From assembly GCF_016906535.1 (NCBI RefSeq), contig NC_057373.1:558001-622000 (forward strand): DNA of 64,000 nt, given 5' to 3'. This stretch comes from Rhizoctonia solani (lineage: Eukaryota; Basidiomycota; Agaricomycetes; Cantharellales; Ceratobasidiaceae). The position numbers and the translations under genes were made by a program. Shown here piece by piece: positions 44,376 through 56,808 of the stretch (positions within the stretch are counted from its first letter, which is position 1; the number at the start of each line of letters is the position of its first letter). The notes beneath the pieces are model-generated. The model was given only the letters and a program-made list of their open reading frames with translations, was not told where the DNA came from and did no database searches.

Positions 44376-45946
44376 ATGACTTGTCTCGCTCGTTATGCAC
44401 GCAGAGGTGGTCTGGGTGTTCTCTCTACAGTCGCTTCCAAGCCGTCTAGTCCTCAAGGTCTCTTTGTGCTTTCAAATACTTTGAGGAACGGCAGCAGTAA
44501 TCTACATAAAACCAATACCAAACTGGGACAATCAACTCGGGGGTATTCTACTATTACAGAATCTGGAAGCCGTGTCTCCTGGGTCTTTACTGGTCTCATT
44601 CTACTAGGAGTCGGAGCAACGTCTTATGGGCTGTGAGTTTTGCCCCCCCCCTCCCTTTAACCAAAGCTAATGAACTATAGCTACGACTTTTACTCTACGT
44701 TCACAACGTGGCCCAAAGAGTTGAGAAGCGATCTCCGTTCTGCTGTTAAAGCCGACATGCAGGGGGACTACAAAATATCTGAAGCCTACTTTCGAAGGTT
44801 CGCACCAGTTTTGGACTATTAAAAAATTCGCTTACGTGCCCCCAGAGCTTTGGATAAAGCCCAGTCTTGACCCCAGAACAACTCGGCGGCCAATACCACC
44901 TTAAAATCAGTGGGATAGCCATCGCTCTCGCTGCGGTCCTAGAAAAACAGAACGATTTGAGAGGAGCCAATGAAGTTATACACGCGCATTTGCGGATATC
45001 CTTCGAGCTCCTCCTCCCCCTGCTCCTGCACCAGTTCTTTCAGGACCGGAACGTATGCGTGTGGTTAGCTTGTCTTTAAAGCTTGGAGAAATTGCTGCGA
45101 AATTCGGACAACTCGAAGAGGAAGAAAAATATCTCGTATTCGGCACCGAGGAGATCTTGCGCATGATGAAGGAGGCTTCTGGAGCATCGCCTTCCCCAGG
45201 AAACGAAAACGTAAACGAGGGAGGTCCGCAACAGGACTTGGTATTACCGAGTTGGGTATCCCATACCGATGCAGGAGCTGTTTTGGAGCGGCTGGCAGAG
45301 TTTTATTCTCGGACCGGGCGATCAGAGTAAGTCCAAGGCTCTTGTGATGGATAGTGGTTAGTAACTATTTTCAAAGCTATGCCGTGCCCTTGTACCTACA
45401 GGCCATATCCATCCTTCTACCGCCCCCAAAGTCCCGCTTCAAGCTCCTAGTATCTTAGATAGGTGCCGGGGTCAGTATAAGTCCTCAGTTCTCAACCCTC
45501 ACGACCACGCACTAATCCATTCGACTAGGTGCGCTGCTAATGAATAACCTTGCCGAAATATTCGCATCACCTAGCCCTTCCCGAAAGGCCAACATCGAAC
45601 AAGCGACAGCGTGGGCGAAAAAGGGATTAGCGGTGGCCCAGAAGGCTCGAGGCGAAATTACCCTAGTTCAAGCAAGAAGACGGACAGCTCACCTGATGAT
45701 CCACTCACGACCTGCGAGTCTGTACTCGCTGTGCTCATGTATAATCTTGGAATGTTGAGCGAGGTGAGAATTTTGGCATGCGGTTTACCTGGAAAACACT
45801 TTTAATACTGTCAATAATAGAAAAAGGACGATGTTGCTGGAGCCAAGGTACTCTTTAAGCAAGCGCTCGATCAGTCAAAAATTGCCGGATTCGAGGAAGG
45901 GGAGATCGAGGCTCAAAAAGCCATTGCCCGAACAAGCAAGTCGTAG
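44376..45946 (+). CDS. Mitochondrial inner-membrane TPR protein (Mgr3/TTC19-like), with apparent single-base deletions
   Basis: The start ATG at 44376 gives a basic, Ser-rich presequence-like N-terminus, then one hydrophobic helix WVFTGLILLGVGATSYGL. After an intron come YDFYSTFTTWPKELRSDL and YKISEAYFRRALDKAQS, a TPR-type helix pair, followed by GQYHLKISGIAIALAAVLE, KLGEIAAKFGQLEEEEKYL and MNNLAEIFASPSPSRKANIE, more TPR units, ending ARTSKS. The pattern resembles fungal Mgr3 (adaptor of the i-AAA protease) and TTC19; I cannot choose between them. The expected reading frame is restored by adding one base at four homopolymers (about 44866, 44976, 45425, 45661). All are losses, so they look like assembly errors, although decay into a pseudogene is possible. 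Confidence 0.75.
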
Positions 45947-47097
45947 GATTGATCGACGTTAGAACTTCATATATGTAAACATTAATACTTAAGCCTTTTG
46001 GATGTCATAGACGTTGCCTAGACAGATTTTTTTAAAAAAGAGCCCAACGATGTTATTATTTACGAACTGAACATCGTCTTGGACACTTCCAATGATCAAT
46101 TGCTCGAGCGGATTGATCCTTCTAGTACCATGTATTATTGATCCGGGAATCAACGTCTCGAAGATTATGAAAACAGAACCCAGGTAGCTAATGTGATCTA
46201 CTGCTTTGTAGTGCACGTGCGCATATATGATGACCGGACTGTATGTAGGATATCAAGGACAATATATGCAATTAGCCACGTCACCTGCAGGCCTGGATTG
46301 CGGGTACTGTGTGCAACACTCAAGCTCATTTTACTTACCCTCGTATTCTCATCTCACATAATTCATTTTACTACTGCTATTTCTATTTTTCCGCTCCTTT
46401 TACGTCTTCCGCTCAATGTGCGAATTAAACCCGCGTCTCGGCGCCCCGACATTGATTTAGCCCCTCCCTTAACTTATTGATCTCTAATGTCAGTTACTCG
46501 GATTGTGTGTTCTTCTCGGCCGCAGCAACCCTCCGCTACACGCTTCTATTTCTGCAAATCAAGGAGCTGTTATAGTTGAATGACGAATAAATACAGCACA
46601 TTTCATGCACCCAGAGCATCGAGAATAACAGAGCCAGAGAGAGGAGATACAGACTGAGAGAAACGCATATATAGACCATTTGAGTCTGCATATGGGGTAG
46701 CTTTAACCTAACAACCCCGAGTGCTGGTGCATTGCGACAGTAGCCTATCAGAGCACGTGTAAGACAAGCCGTACAGAGCACAGGAGATATACGATATGTG
46801 GGAATAAAGGACCAGACTTACTGGTACCTGGCCGAGAACTTGCTGCTCCCAGCTTCTTTGCTCATCTACACATGGGACTTCCGTTCAACCAATCTTCCAC
46901 CCCTCGGAGTTCAGGGAATATCACTCACTTATCAGCGACGTAGCGGCGCTATCTTGTTTGTTGCTTCCAAGAGTATTAACAGAATCAGGAAGGTTGTTGC
47001 CGAAGCTTGTCGAGCCCACCAGAGCACCACTTTAGAGAATATGTCAATTCATAATCGTTCTTTCACATGTACAGGTAAACCGGCAGTAAACCGCTAT
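45947..47097. other. Convergent intergenic region, no gene seen
   Basis: This stretch separates the 3' ends of the TPR gene (plus) and the glutaminase gene (minus). A plus-strand frame at 46798-47118 overlaps the glutaminase 3' end and has no motif. Nothing else is recognised. Confidence 0.45.
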
Positions 47098-49968
47098 TTA
47101 CTTTGGAAGCACAAGTAATGCAAAGTGACCACCGGCAACAGGACGAGCACGGAACCCGACAACGGTACCCCAGATCGCATCGTACCTATTCACGTGTGTT
47201 AGTAGCTATTGCCAGCGTAAAGGTATGTGCCTACCAATCGGAGAACGGTGCATTATTCTTGCCGTTTGCAAGATAGTCCCTCAAGCGGGCGATGAACATG
47301 TCGCGAGTTCCCTTGTCAGTAACGGTTCCCGCAGTGTAAATCTCCCAATCTATTTGCGTACATGAATGTTGATACTGTGTTTATCGGGAAGTAGCAGATG
47401 AAACGTACCTGACTTGGTGTACGGATGACGGCTATCGAGGGCAACTCCATATTGAGCACCCATTTCACCATACCAACCGGTTTGCATATCATACACACTC
47501 TTAGGGAACAAATTGAACTGAAGGAGCTTGTCAGAATAGAGGTTGTATGCTAAACCCAGGAGCTAGCGTTTCCGTAGTTGAGAGTCAAGTGTCCCTCGTT
47601 GGAATGAGCAAACTTCTGCCACTGAGGAACGTAGGATGCGGCAATGTCCTACTCGAGCATGGTTAAAGCTTGCATGATCACCAAAGCTCTTGGAATTATA
47701 CCTTGTATTTCTTGGCGTCGTCGGATTTTCCAAGAACGTTGGCAATCTCACCCATCGCCTGAATGCCGATGATGCCCTATCAAAGGGTTAGTAAAACGTT
47801 TCCAAAGTGTTCTTTCCCATTTACTTTGATGGCCAGATTAGTTTGATTAACGAGGTGACCCGCAAAATCGTCCGTCGATAATCTGTAAACAAGGTTTTGA
47901 CTAAGACATTCTATTCGAGTTGTCAGGACATACTGTTCAGCGGGAATCAAAGAATCTTCAACCAGGAACTGTGTCCACTGTGCGAGGAGGTTGTAGTTAT
48001 TTGAAATAAGTGAGTTGTCCTTCGTTGCGCGAGTGTATGATAGGCCATGATCAACATGTTACCGGATTCTGGACTCCAGGTATTAGACTTTCTGAAAGCC
48101 GGGCCGATAAAGCATATCAGCACTCACCCTCGACAGGCATGGGTTCATCACCACCATCGTTGTGTCCAGTCGCGTTGGGATAATGCGCGCCGAGATCGTG
48201 GATGCTCCACTTGTTGGGGTATTGGCCAGTTTGTTGGTATTGGAAAAGAGGCTCAAGGAGGCGCCGGCCAAAATCTGGGTTAAGATACAAGTACGCAGGC
48301 CATGCAGGGAAAATCACATCAACGGTATTCATGTTTCCGTTGGAAGAAATTTCCTTCATAAAGATCTTGACATCACTATCCAGAGAGTGCTGTGAGTCAA
48401 ACGTTATACCAATCTCCACGGGTGTATTTACCTGGTATTGTAAGATCCACTGGACGTCTTACTAAGGGTGATTTCAACCGCAGCAAAGGCTTGGCGCGTA
48501 GACAACTGGACAATAGAAGTGTAATCGGCATGGATAGGAGTTGCATCGTTGAAAATCTTGGTGTCAAGTGCGGAGGCAGCGGTCAGGGAGTGTTGGTACT
48601 CGCTATCGGATAGGAATGCCGAGAGCTACAGCAAAAATCATTAGATACATTTTGTATGCGTATCCAATAGACTCACAGCATCGTTGGCATTCGCATACTT
48701 GCTAAGCCAATATGGGTGCCTCTCCTGTTGCTGATTTCCAGCAATGATATATTGAACTAGGAATCGGGTGAGGTGAAGCAGGATGATGAGAGAACTCGGA
48801 ACTGACCCAAAGGATCGCGGACATGACCAACAGCGAAGACAACGGGATTCTTGGTAGAATCGGTGATAGATCCAATGTCCCGCGCAAAAGCAAACACAGG
48901 CCAGCGATCGTTGATAGCGCGGAACTGCGTGTCTTGCGAGTTGTCCAGTACACCCTTTGTAACAAAGGCCGTGCGCAATGTGCGGTCCTCTCCAGTTGCG
49001 TATGTGAGGTTGCCGACCTATCCATGATCATCAGAAGGCCAATCATCCTATATTTGGGTTAGGTACGTACCTGATTGGTCGCATAATAAGCAGTTCCATA
49101 CTGGGTATGGTCGTTGATTTCCGCATAACGGACGGGGTTCTGAAGTGATACCTGATGGATGATAGGATTGCCGTTGCCGGTGAGCTTGCTGGTCGACCAT
49201 TTGACTGGTAGTCCGTTATCCCCAGAGGTCCATTCTGACAGCACATCGTTACGTTAATACGGCGCTGGGCGAATGAAAAGTTGGCTTGGCACACCTGCTG
49301 AAATATCCGTATAATACTGAACTGAGTGAGATGCGCCGTCGGTCGACTTGGCACTCAAGGTCATGTAACTGAACGGGAGTGATTGTCGGAGATAATCGGT
49401 AGGCTAAATGCATGGAATGTGTCAATAATTTCGGATCAAAGCTTAAGCCAGCAAACAGACTTACTTCGACTGGAGACAAGAACTGAACAGTAAGGTCAAC
49501 TGGCCCAGCGGCGAGTACAAATGTAGATTTGGTAGCAGTGAACTGAATTAAAATGAATGTGTGTAACAAGGCAGTGGTCTGAAAACATACCTGCATCTTC
49601 TTTTGAGTAGCTAGGGTCGCACCAGCAACATTGGGTGCACCAAGGAAAGTATAGACTTTGCCGTCAACTCGAATGTATCCGGCCCACCCAAGGGTCTAAG
49701 TTGACAGTAATACAAGTGTCATGAGAGTTTCTCCAAAGGATTAGTGTAGATACTATGCATACCGAGCCAGTCCAGAAAGTCGGCCATTGGCCATTCAAAC
49801 GCCCGCCACTGTTACCACCTTGTAACCAAGCAGACAAATAGGGGAGCGCACAGCAAGTGGGATAGCAGGGGGGTTGAAAGGAGTTGATTGCCAGTCAGGT
49901 GTATTCTGAGCACTAGAAACGCCGAACAGGCTTATGGCCGTAATGGCCAACGTTGAAAAGACACGCAT
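47098..49968 (-). CDS. gtaA: Secreted glutaminase, GtaA family (DUF5127/DUF4965/DUF1793 type)
   Basis: A multi-exon gene with signal peptide MRVFSTLAITAISLFGVSSA, followed by QNTPDWQSTPFNPPAIPLAV. Internal blocks VDVIFPAWPAYLYLNPDFG, LLEPLFQYQQTGQYPN, KWSIHDLGAHYPNATGHNDG and GDEPMPVE are diagnostic of the fungal GtaA glutaminase family, whose members hydrolyse extracellular glutamine to glutamate and ammonia. The C-terminal (alpha/alpha)6-like part contains the VVGFRARPVAGGHFALL end, stopping at 47098-47100. Near 49840 the conserved start VRSPYLSAW requires five C in a run where four are present, so one base is probably missing from the assembly. A TATATAAG box lies about 50 bp upstream of the start. 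Confidence 0.9.
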
Positions 49969-50014
49969 TGTAAGAGATAGCGAGAGCGGATACTATGTTA
50001 TAGAACTTCGTCGG

Positions 50015-50022
50015 CTTATATA
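50015..50022 (-). promoter_or_regulatory. TATA box of the glutaminase gene
   Basis: TATATAAG on the minus strand, 47 bp upstream of the ATG at 49968, in a good position for a core promoter. Confidence 0.6.
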
Positions 50023-51149
50023 GGCGGAAAGACTGGGCAAATGGTTTTCACGTTAGTCAAACCGAATGTGTACATCTAATGGAAGATAGGCAGTCACATG
50101 GATGGCGCGGAAATATCACGCGCCGACCTATAGGCGAAAGGCTTCGCAAAGAGAAGCCGATATGAGGTGAGAAATGTAGGAAGGTCAAGTGAGAGGGAAA
50201 CAGTGGGTCATTGAGCGGATGAGTTTAAGAATGAGGTAGAGTTGAGTCCCACAGCTGTATTGAATATCCAAATGGGCATGACTGGGCATCTCGGACGGCA
50301 ACCTCGGCCTTCCTGATGGCATTGGTAATGATCTTCGGTCGTTTTCCTATAGTATTGTCTCGCTAATTTACTTCCTTATAGTTTATGTATACGATCTATT
50401 GCTAGGCTAAATGTTCACGTGTTCTTCGATGTCGGGGTCACTCTTCTAGAATAGACAGAATCAATGGTGTCTGGCGATCGCTAAAAGAGGAATTACTCGA
50501 GTTCATGCATGCGATGGTTCTAGTTACTCTTGAAAGATTTAGAATGGCTCACGCGGGTGACTGCAAGCATCACGCGACTGATACATCTAATCACCTAACA
50601 CAGGCTGGCTAGCCTTTCCCAGTTCCCACGTAACTGTTGTCCAAGTGTTCAAGCCCTTAAAAAAAGTGGCTGAAACCCAAGGCTCAAGTCGATTGTAAAG
50701 CATCCGTCCTACTCACTACCAGAGCACAGCCGACCACTGCCTGTCTGGAAAGTTATCTCCTCTATTTCATTGGAGTTGTGAGACGGGCTCGAATCCCTCT
50801 AATTGATTTGATTGAAACAAACGATGTTTCAAACTTGCAGCCTTGGCGCACACTTAACCCAAGGCTCGATGTATGAAATTTGAATCAGACATGGTACGCA
50901 GCCCCTCATCGACGTCATTCGCGTCCGCTTAAATCATTGATCAAGTTACCTAGTTAGCACCGATCGCAAGGCAATACCATGTATATGCGTCTCTGCCCAA
51001 GCAAGCCACGCAAAAAATCATGATATCAAGGCAAGAAGTGCATTCAAACGATACAGCGGTAAGGTCACAAAGATATAAAACCCTTGACAATCATCAAACC
51101 AGAATCGAACCAAAAAAGAACCAATCCAGCAACCACAGCAAAAAAGAAA
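50023..51149. other. Intergenic, no gene seen
   Basis: This is the upstream region of the glutaminase gene and 3' flank of the RRM gene. Several GTCACATG/CACGTG-like words and a TATCGAT-free AT-rich part are seen, but no gene. Confidence 0.4.
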
Positions 51150-53613
51150 TTATATCACATCATGGGACGGGGGCTTGTATTCCAGCACGTACTCTCGAGG
51201 TGGTGGCGTTCCAGCTTGCGCGTCTGTCACCACTCCCACAGGACCAAATCCTGGCTCGTCGTTCAAGTTGTTGCGCAACACACTCGAGACCCGAGTGGTA
51301 CCAAGGCCTAATCCGAGCACAGTGCCGGTTTCCTCATCGGGAGTAATGGCCAATGCTGATTCGGTGGATCCCGTAACATCAATCTTTGCGACTTCAGGTA
51401 AACTCGATCGAGCGGGTCCCATAGACGGTCGTCGAGGCACATCTCCAACAATAGGGTCACTCTCGTCCAGTTTGACATCGCGCAACTGAAGAGCAAGTCC
51501 ATCTCCTACATCGAATGAAGTCGTAATGCCCCCAGTAGGTGCTCCGTCAAGGCCGATCTGTGGAGTCTCGGAATGTGCGATCGAGCCACCCTCTTGCTCC
51601 TTTTCTTTGTTGCCTTCTCCGGGTGGTACGCTGATGAAGTACCCCGTATCATGTGGTGGAGGGAAGTAGCCGGAATGCGTGGTGGAAGGCGCATGATGCA
51701 TCCCAAAGGCACCTGGTCCATTACTGAACAAACTGGAAGGTGCATTGGGTAATCGTGGAGGGGCCCCTGGCGCAGGATTGAGATATGGATTAGGCGCCGA
51801 TGGTACAAATGGCGGGCTATGGAGTTGGGGACTAAAAGGTCCTAGTCCAGGTGAGAGGAAATGCGGGTGCAAAGGAGGTGTCGCAACCGCTTGTGGATTG
51901 AAGTTGAATCCAGGCATTGAAGGTGTCATCGGCGGCAAGCCACCAGCGCGGGTCAGCAATGGCGAAAGGGCACTAGCTGGTGGAAATTGTGTGACCCCGA
52001 CAGGAGGTAGAGTAATCGGACCAGGGTGGGGATGAGGGTTCAAATTTTGAGACATGTGCGGAGATCCGGGGCCATATCCTGGAGATCCAGGATCTGAGGG
52101 CGGGAGCCCCGCACTGTCGAGAACATTTCTTCCTCCAGGGGGCGGAGACAAAGCAGCGCGTTCATAGGCATTCATGAGAGCATGCATCTGGGTGGCAGAA
52201 GGGTATTGTTCAAATGGAGATGCCGGTTGGGAGCGTGGAGGGAATAGCATATACTCGGGGGTTTGAGGCATCGCAAGGTGCATACTCCCACTTTGATGGT
52301 TTGATGGCGGCACGTTTTCGGTTTGCAAGGGCGGCACCATGATACCAAGAGGACCAGAAACAACAGCGTGCATGGAAGTTGGCGAAAGAGTTCCGGATTG
52401 ATTCGTAGGAGAGTACCGATCATAATGAACCTTTAGGATGCGACCATTATAGTCATATCCGTTGAACATGGTTACTGCTCGGGCAGCATCCGATTCTTTT
52501 GCGTATACGACGGTACCAAAACCTCGTGAGCGACCGTCAGGTCCCAGCGCCACATCCGCACGCAAAATTTGGCCCGCCGCACGAAACAAGTCCTTGAGAT
52601 CTTGCCATTGGCATTGAAACGGCAGCTATGTTATGACAAGTTAGCATAATTTTTGGCCGAAGTTAAGGCACTACGAACATTTCCTATGAACAACTGTCGA
52701 TTGGAGGCACCTCCTTGAAACGCTGTGTTGGACCAATTCGAGGGGCTTGGCCCGAATGGAGAAGGTGCAAAAATTCCAGGAGAATGGGCTGGTGCATCTT
52801 GGCCAAGTGCTGCACTCATCGGCCTCGAGAGCGGGTCAAGCGCATGACCTGGCTGAGGAACTGCCAGAGGAACCATTGGATTGGTAACCGGGACAGTGGA
52901 CACGCCTCCAGAAGGATTCCCGTGATTCAATCCCATGTCAAGTTCTGGCGGAAGACGATCGGGTCTGACCTCGAGTGTTCGATTTTGCCAAACATACCTG
53001 CAAAAGCTTTAATCATGTCACCAATCCAAGTGAATCAGGGGCTTACCCGTTGTACATGTCTGGTGCGACCAGTAAAATGTTACATTTCGGATCCAAATAC
53101 CTTTCAAGAACACTCACCAGTTGCCTTTCCAGCATCCTCCGCAGTTGCCAGCAGCACAGTCCCATAGCCCCTGCTCCGGTTATCAGGACCAAGACTAACA
53201 TCTGCCCGAAGCACAGTTCCCGCTTTACGGAAAAGATCCTTGAGGTCTTGCCATCGTACACGATAGGGTAGCTGGGTGAAAGCAGAGAGTTCAGAGTATG
53301 GAAATATTTCCAATTGGAAGGATTGCGTACGTTACCAACGAATAACTGAGTGCGAGTATCCTTTCCAGGAGGGGGGCCGGCACCTGCGGATGCAGTCGCA
53401 CGTTGGATCACGTCTTCGATCGTGTCGTCATCAAGTTTTGCAGGGGGTGTTTGCGCAGAGGCCGACTTGGGTGTTGCAGAGCGGCCAGTCGGCTTGGATT
53501 TGAAACAAGTCAATTTTCGGGCAAAATGTCAGGACATTGACACGTACCAATCCAACAAGTTTAGACGGAGTGGCTGAGGATGCCCTTCCTTGCTCCACGG
53601 TAGGCGATGCCAT
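51150..53613 (-). CDS. RNA-binding protein with two RRMs and a long Pro/Ser-rich tail
   Basis: The ATG at 53611-53613 starts MASPTVEQGRASSATPSKL. After an intron comes a spacer with TPPAKLDDDTIEDVIQRA, then RRM1 with RNP2 QLFVGN, an intron inside the fold, LPYRVRWQDLKDLFRKAGTV and RNP1 RSRGYGTVLLAT. A Pro-rich linker (PLAVPQPGHALDPLSRPM) leads to RRM2 with QLFIGN, DLFRAAGQILRADVALGPDG and RSRGFGTVVYAK. A tail of about 390 residues is rich in Pro, Ser and Gly (LSPGLGPFSPQLHSPPF) and looks disordered, ending PPPREYVLEYKPPSHDVI. The two RRMs resemble each other and the Gbp2/Hrb1/hnRNP-M type, proteins that accompany mRNA from nucleus to cytoplasm; the exact orthologue cannot be told. RRM2 is split by an intron at the same place as RRM1. 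Confidence 0.85.
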
Positions 53614-54789
53614 GTAACTGCGGAATCAGATGTGTGGATATGCTGTGCGACTGCACTCTCGAGCTTGCGGGTACAGTCTGTGGCGGATCGTGTATTGGGT
53701 AAGCTATCAGGAGACAAAAGATGGACAAGATAAACTCACGCGAATTGTGTTTTAAATGTCAGTGCACAGAATGCTAGCGTGCGAGTCCAGAACACGGCGA
53801 TGATTAAAACAAGTCTTAATATGAGCCGCCAACCCCCTTTACCCAAGAGAATGACCAGTTGAGCCCAAAAGAAACCAAAGGAGAATAACTGGGATATACG
53901 GGAGTGAGAGGTTGAGAGTAAGTCCTATCTAATTAGAGTTTGCCGCCATATAAACCCGGAACCTTCCCACGTGTTTCCGAGGGTGGCGTTTCTTCGTGAC
54001 GCCCGTTACATCACGAAGGCAACCACCACATGAGCTTGAGCGCTATTCCAGTCAACTCAGGCGATTCAGCTGGTCAATCGCGAGTTGGCCCGTGCGATAT
54101 GTCAATCCACTTGTTCGGCTGATATCGGAGGCACATATGACACTCCTGTGCTGATTGTGAGAACCACAAGTGCATATATATCCTCAAACGCCGGTCGTGA
54201 GGGATTCAGCCTGGTTAGCCTCGAATACTTTACTCACCAGTTATTATTGGGTGCAGAAAATCAACGAGCGATACACTTCAGAGCTGTTTCAATTGAAATT
54301 AATGGCTCGGGTACAAGCAATAGGTATAAATGAGATGCTATACTGACATTTCGATGGAAAAGGTGTGGTTTTAATTTATTGTATTTGAGTGTTTGAAGTT
54401 ATAAATTTCGCTTCCGCTCCTATCAACTCTGGTATGACGATGACGTCACCAGCTCATTTGAGTTGCATGAACTGTCCAACGTCGAGGACTTGAACCAGCC
54501 ACGCCGGCGGCATGCATGCACCCGTTTGATCGGAACTATCTTTCATCCAAACGATATCAATGCGCCAAATTGACAACCAAAGCTGATTTAATTTCGGCTG
54601 ATTGCACCTTAACTATTTGGCCAGCTGCATATGACCCGTGTAGCTTATATGTACTTCTTTATGACCAATCTTTCAGTCGTTCGTAAAGCTTTCCAGATAG
54701 TAATACCCCTTAGGAGCTCGGCATTGATTAGTGAGGGGGTGAGAAGTGTCTTACACCCCTTTCAATCCCTAAACCGTTCCGCCACCAGG
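53614..54789. other. Divergent intergenic region
   Basis: This is the upstream region of the RRM gene (minus) and the zinc-finger gene (plus). CTCC/CCCC-rich sequence at 53820-53880 lies on the RRM side. No gene is seen; the frame at 54085-54333 is short and without motif. Confidence 0.4.
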
Positions 54790-54797
54790 TATATAAT
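54790..54797 (+). promoter_or_regulatory. TATA-like box of the zinc-finger gene
   Basis: TATATAAT on the plus strand, 60 bp upstream of the ATG at 54857. Confidence 0.5.
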
Positions 54798-54856
54798 TTG
54801 ACTGCTAGGTTTCTAAATTGTTCGCTGTTCACTCGATTTTGACCTACTGGGTTTTT

Positions 54857-56101
54857 ATGTCTTCCTCTGTCAAAATTCCTCTCAGCTACGTTCGTTCTAC
54901 TAATCAAGGACCATCTATCAGCGAGCGCCGACGACCCAGTTTTTCACTGCATCTTGATATTAACTTGACACGCTCGTTTTGCGCTACTTACTCCCAATCT
55001 ACAACACCAGTGCTTTCGCCAAACTCATTGGACCACTCATCTCCACTCATTACGTTACCCCCTAGCCCTATTACACCGGCGGGTATGACTAACCAGCGAC
55101 CACTGAGCCTCGCGGAAAATGTGAGTTGAAATTCCGAAAATTAAGTCCATGTATTCGCTTACCCGTTCTCCCAGGCCCCTGTATTCGATTTCTTGGCTTG
55201 GTCAAACCCCAATGCCCTCTCCGCCACGTCGCTTGATTTCTCACACCCAAGCGCTGAACTTGAACACTATTCATTTCAATCGTACAGTCACAAGGAGCAC
55301 CACGTTTCGTTGGAATATAGCCGAACGAGCTCCACCCTGAATTTATCCGAACAAAACATCATCGGCGGGCAAAATTATATCACCACTGTGCCACAAACAG
55401 GGGCCGATATCGAGCAGCGATTGTCAACCTGTGTTGGAGATGATGGTTCTGTAAGGGTCGCACCTCGCACACTTTGTGTACCCGGTCCTCGATCAAGTAG
55501 TCCACGTGACGAACGTGTTGCTCCCGGTTCTATCGTAAAGCACGAGCAATCCCCATTGAATCGTGCAGTGTCGGCTGGTTCCTTGGGAGCGACTGTGGCT
55601 CATTATCGGCAACTGTCAGCTCGCGAGACGAGGGAGATGAAACTTGGACAACGTCGCCGCTACTACAAATGCCTTATGGACAAGTGTGATCGACTCTTTA
55701 GCCGAAAGAGCAATGTAGAGAATCATATTCGACCCATCTGGACGATAAGCCATTCATCTGTTCGCTAAGCACGTGGTAAGCCACTCCCATGACATTTTTC
55801 TTTGACGTTTCGGCTCGGTTTCTGACCATGTACATATGCGTAGCAAGGCCGCATTTGTGCGTAAGGGGGATCTTCTGCGCCATGAAGAAATCCATAGGCC
55901 CAGTAGGGTTCATGCATGTATATGGTATGTCTTCTCTTCATCAATGTAATTCGTACACCGGCGGTAAAAGCTTATCGTGATCCAATACCTGCCAGTGGGC
56001 AAACGTTTTCTAGGAGTGATGCACTGACTAAACATATCAGGAAGGGGACATGTGGCCCGGACGGACGTCCTGTCCTTTCACAACAGCCTCCACTTTCATA
56101 G
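54857..56101 (+). CDS. C2H2 zinc-finger transcription factor
   Basis: The ATG at 54857 starts MSSSVKIPLSYVRSTNQG. A Ser/Pro-rich, low-complexity region follows, including HSSPLITLPPSPITPAGM. After an intron the second exon carries APVFDFLAWSNPNALS and more Ser-rich sequence. Three C-terminal fingers are readable: YKCLMDKCDRLFSRKSNVEN with HIRTH, then FICSLSTCKAAFVRKGDLL with RHEEIH, then HACICGQTFSRSDALTKHI ending in C (a C2HC variant). Introns at 55782-55840 and 55926-55997 lie inside fingers 2 and 3. Such proteins bind DNA in the nucleus; target genes are unknown. The HIRTH part of finger 1 is out of frame by one base at about 55732 (CGACCC where CGAACCC is expected), a probable assembly deletion. 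Confidence 0.85.
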
Positions 56102-56808
56102 CTACTAGCGTGGGATATACAGGCCCCGCTGCGGTAGTTTCGTGCCTTGGTTTGTGGACGTGTTGCTAAAAATTCCTGCACGCGCGCGCGCGTATGCGGC
56201 AATGCCGCGCATAATTCTGTACTATACCTCATAGGTTGAAAAGGGGGCGTAATGTTATTAGCGTGCTTTGGGTTTTCAGCCTCTTAACCGTATACTTGGA
56301 AGAATTGCACGGACGACCCTAATTTTTCAGTCGATTAAGTCGGCTATTGGCGTCGGCAGAAAGCGGAGTGAATACAGACCCCGATGGCCACTCTCAAGTA
56401 CTCAAGTATGGTAACCCAGATTGTCTCTTCACTGATTTGAATACCGCTTAAAGCTTGTACTGGAACAGGATAGAGTTATTCATTCAATTTCAACAGTCTA
56501 TAGCTCCAAGAGCACAATATAACCATACAGCGCAGACAGAACTCGATAGCAACTTTATACGAAACCAATATGATCAGTCAATGAACCTGAAATACGGCGC
56601 ATGTATTCATATAACCGAATGGGGGGGCACAGTGATGACCCTTAGGCTCAGCTTTCAAGGGCCGAAAGGCAACCCCCTCCTGGAAGTGCGAAGCTGCAGC
56701 GAGAAATGATGCACATATTCAGGTCCGCGTTGCAGCGTTCGGGCTCCACGCTCCGGGTTGTAAACGTTGAACAACGCGCAAACACGAATACGGAATTGTG
56801 CTAAAGGT
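56102..56808. other. Convergent intergenic region
   Basis: This separates the zinc-finger gene and the unrecognised gene on the minus strand. It contains a CG-alternating tract at about 56180-56192 (CGCGCGCGCG) and no gene. Confidence 0.45.

Noticed and set aside
46798..47118. A 106-codon plus-strand frame
   Set aside because: It overlaps the 3' end of the glutaminase gene on the opposite strand and has no own features.
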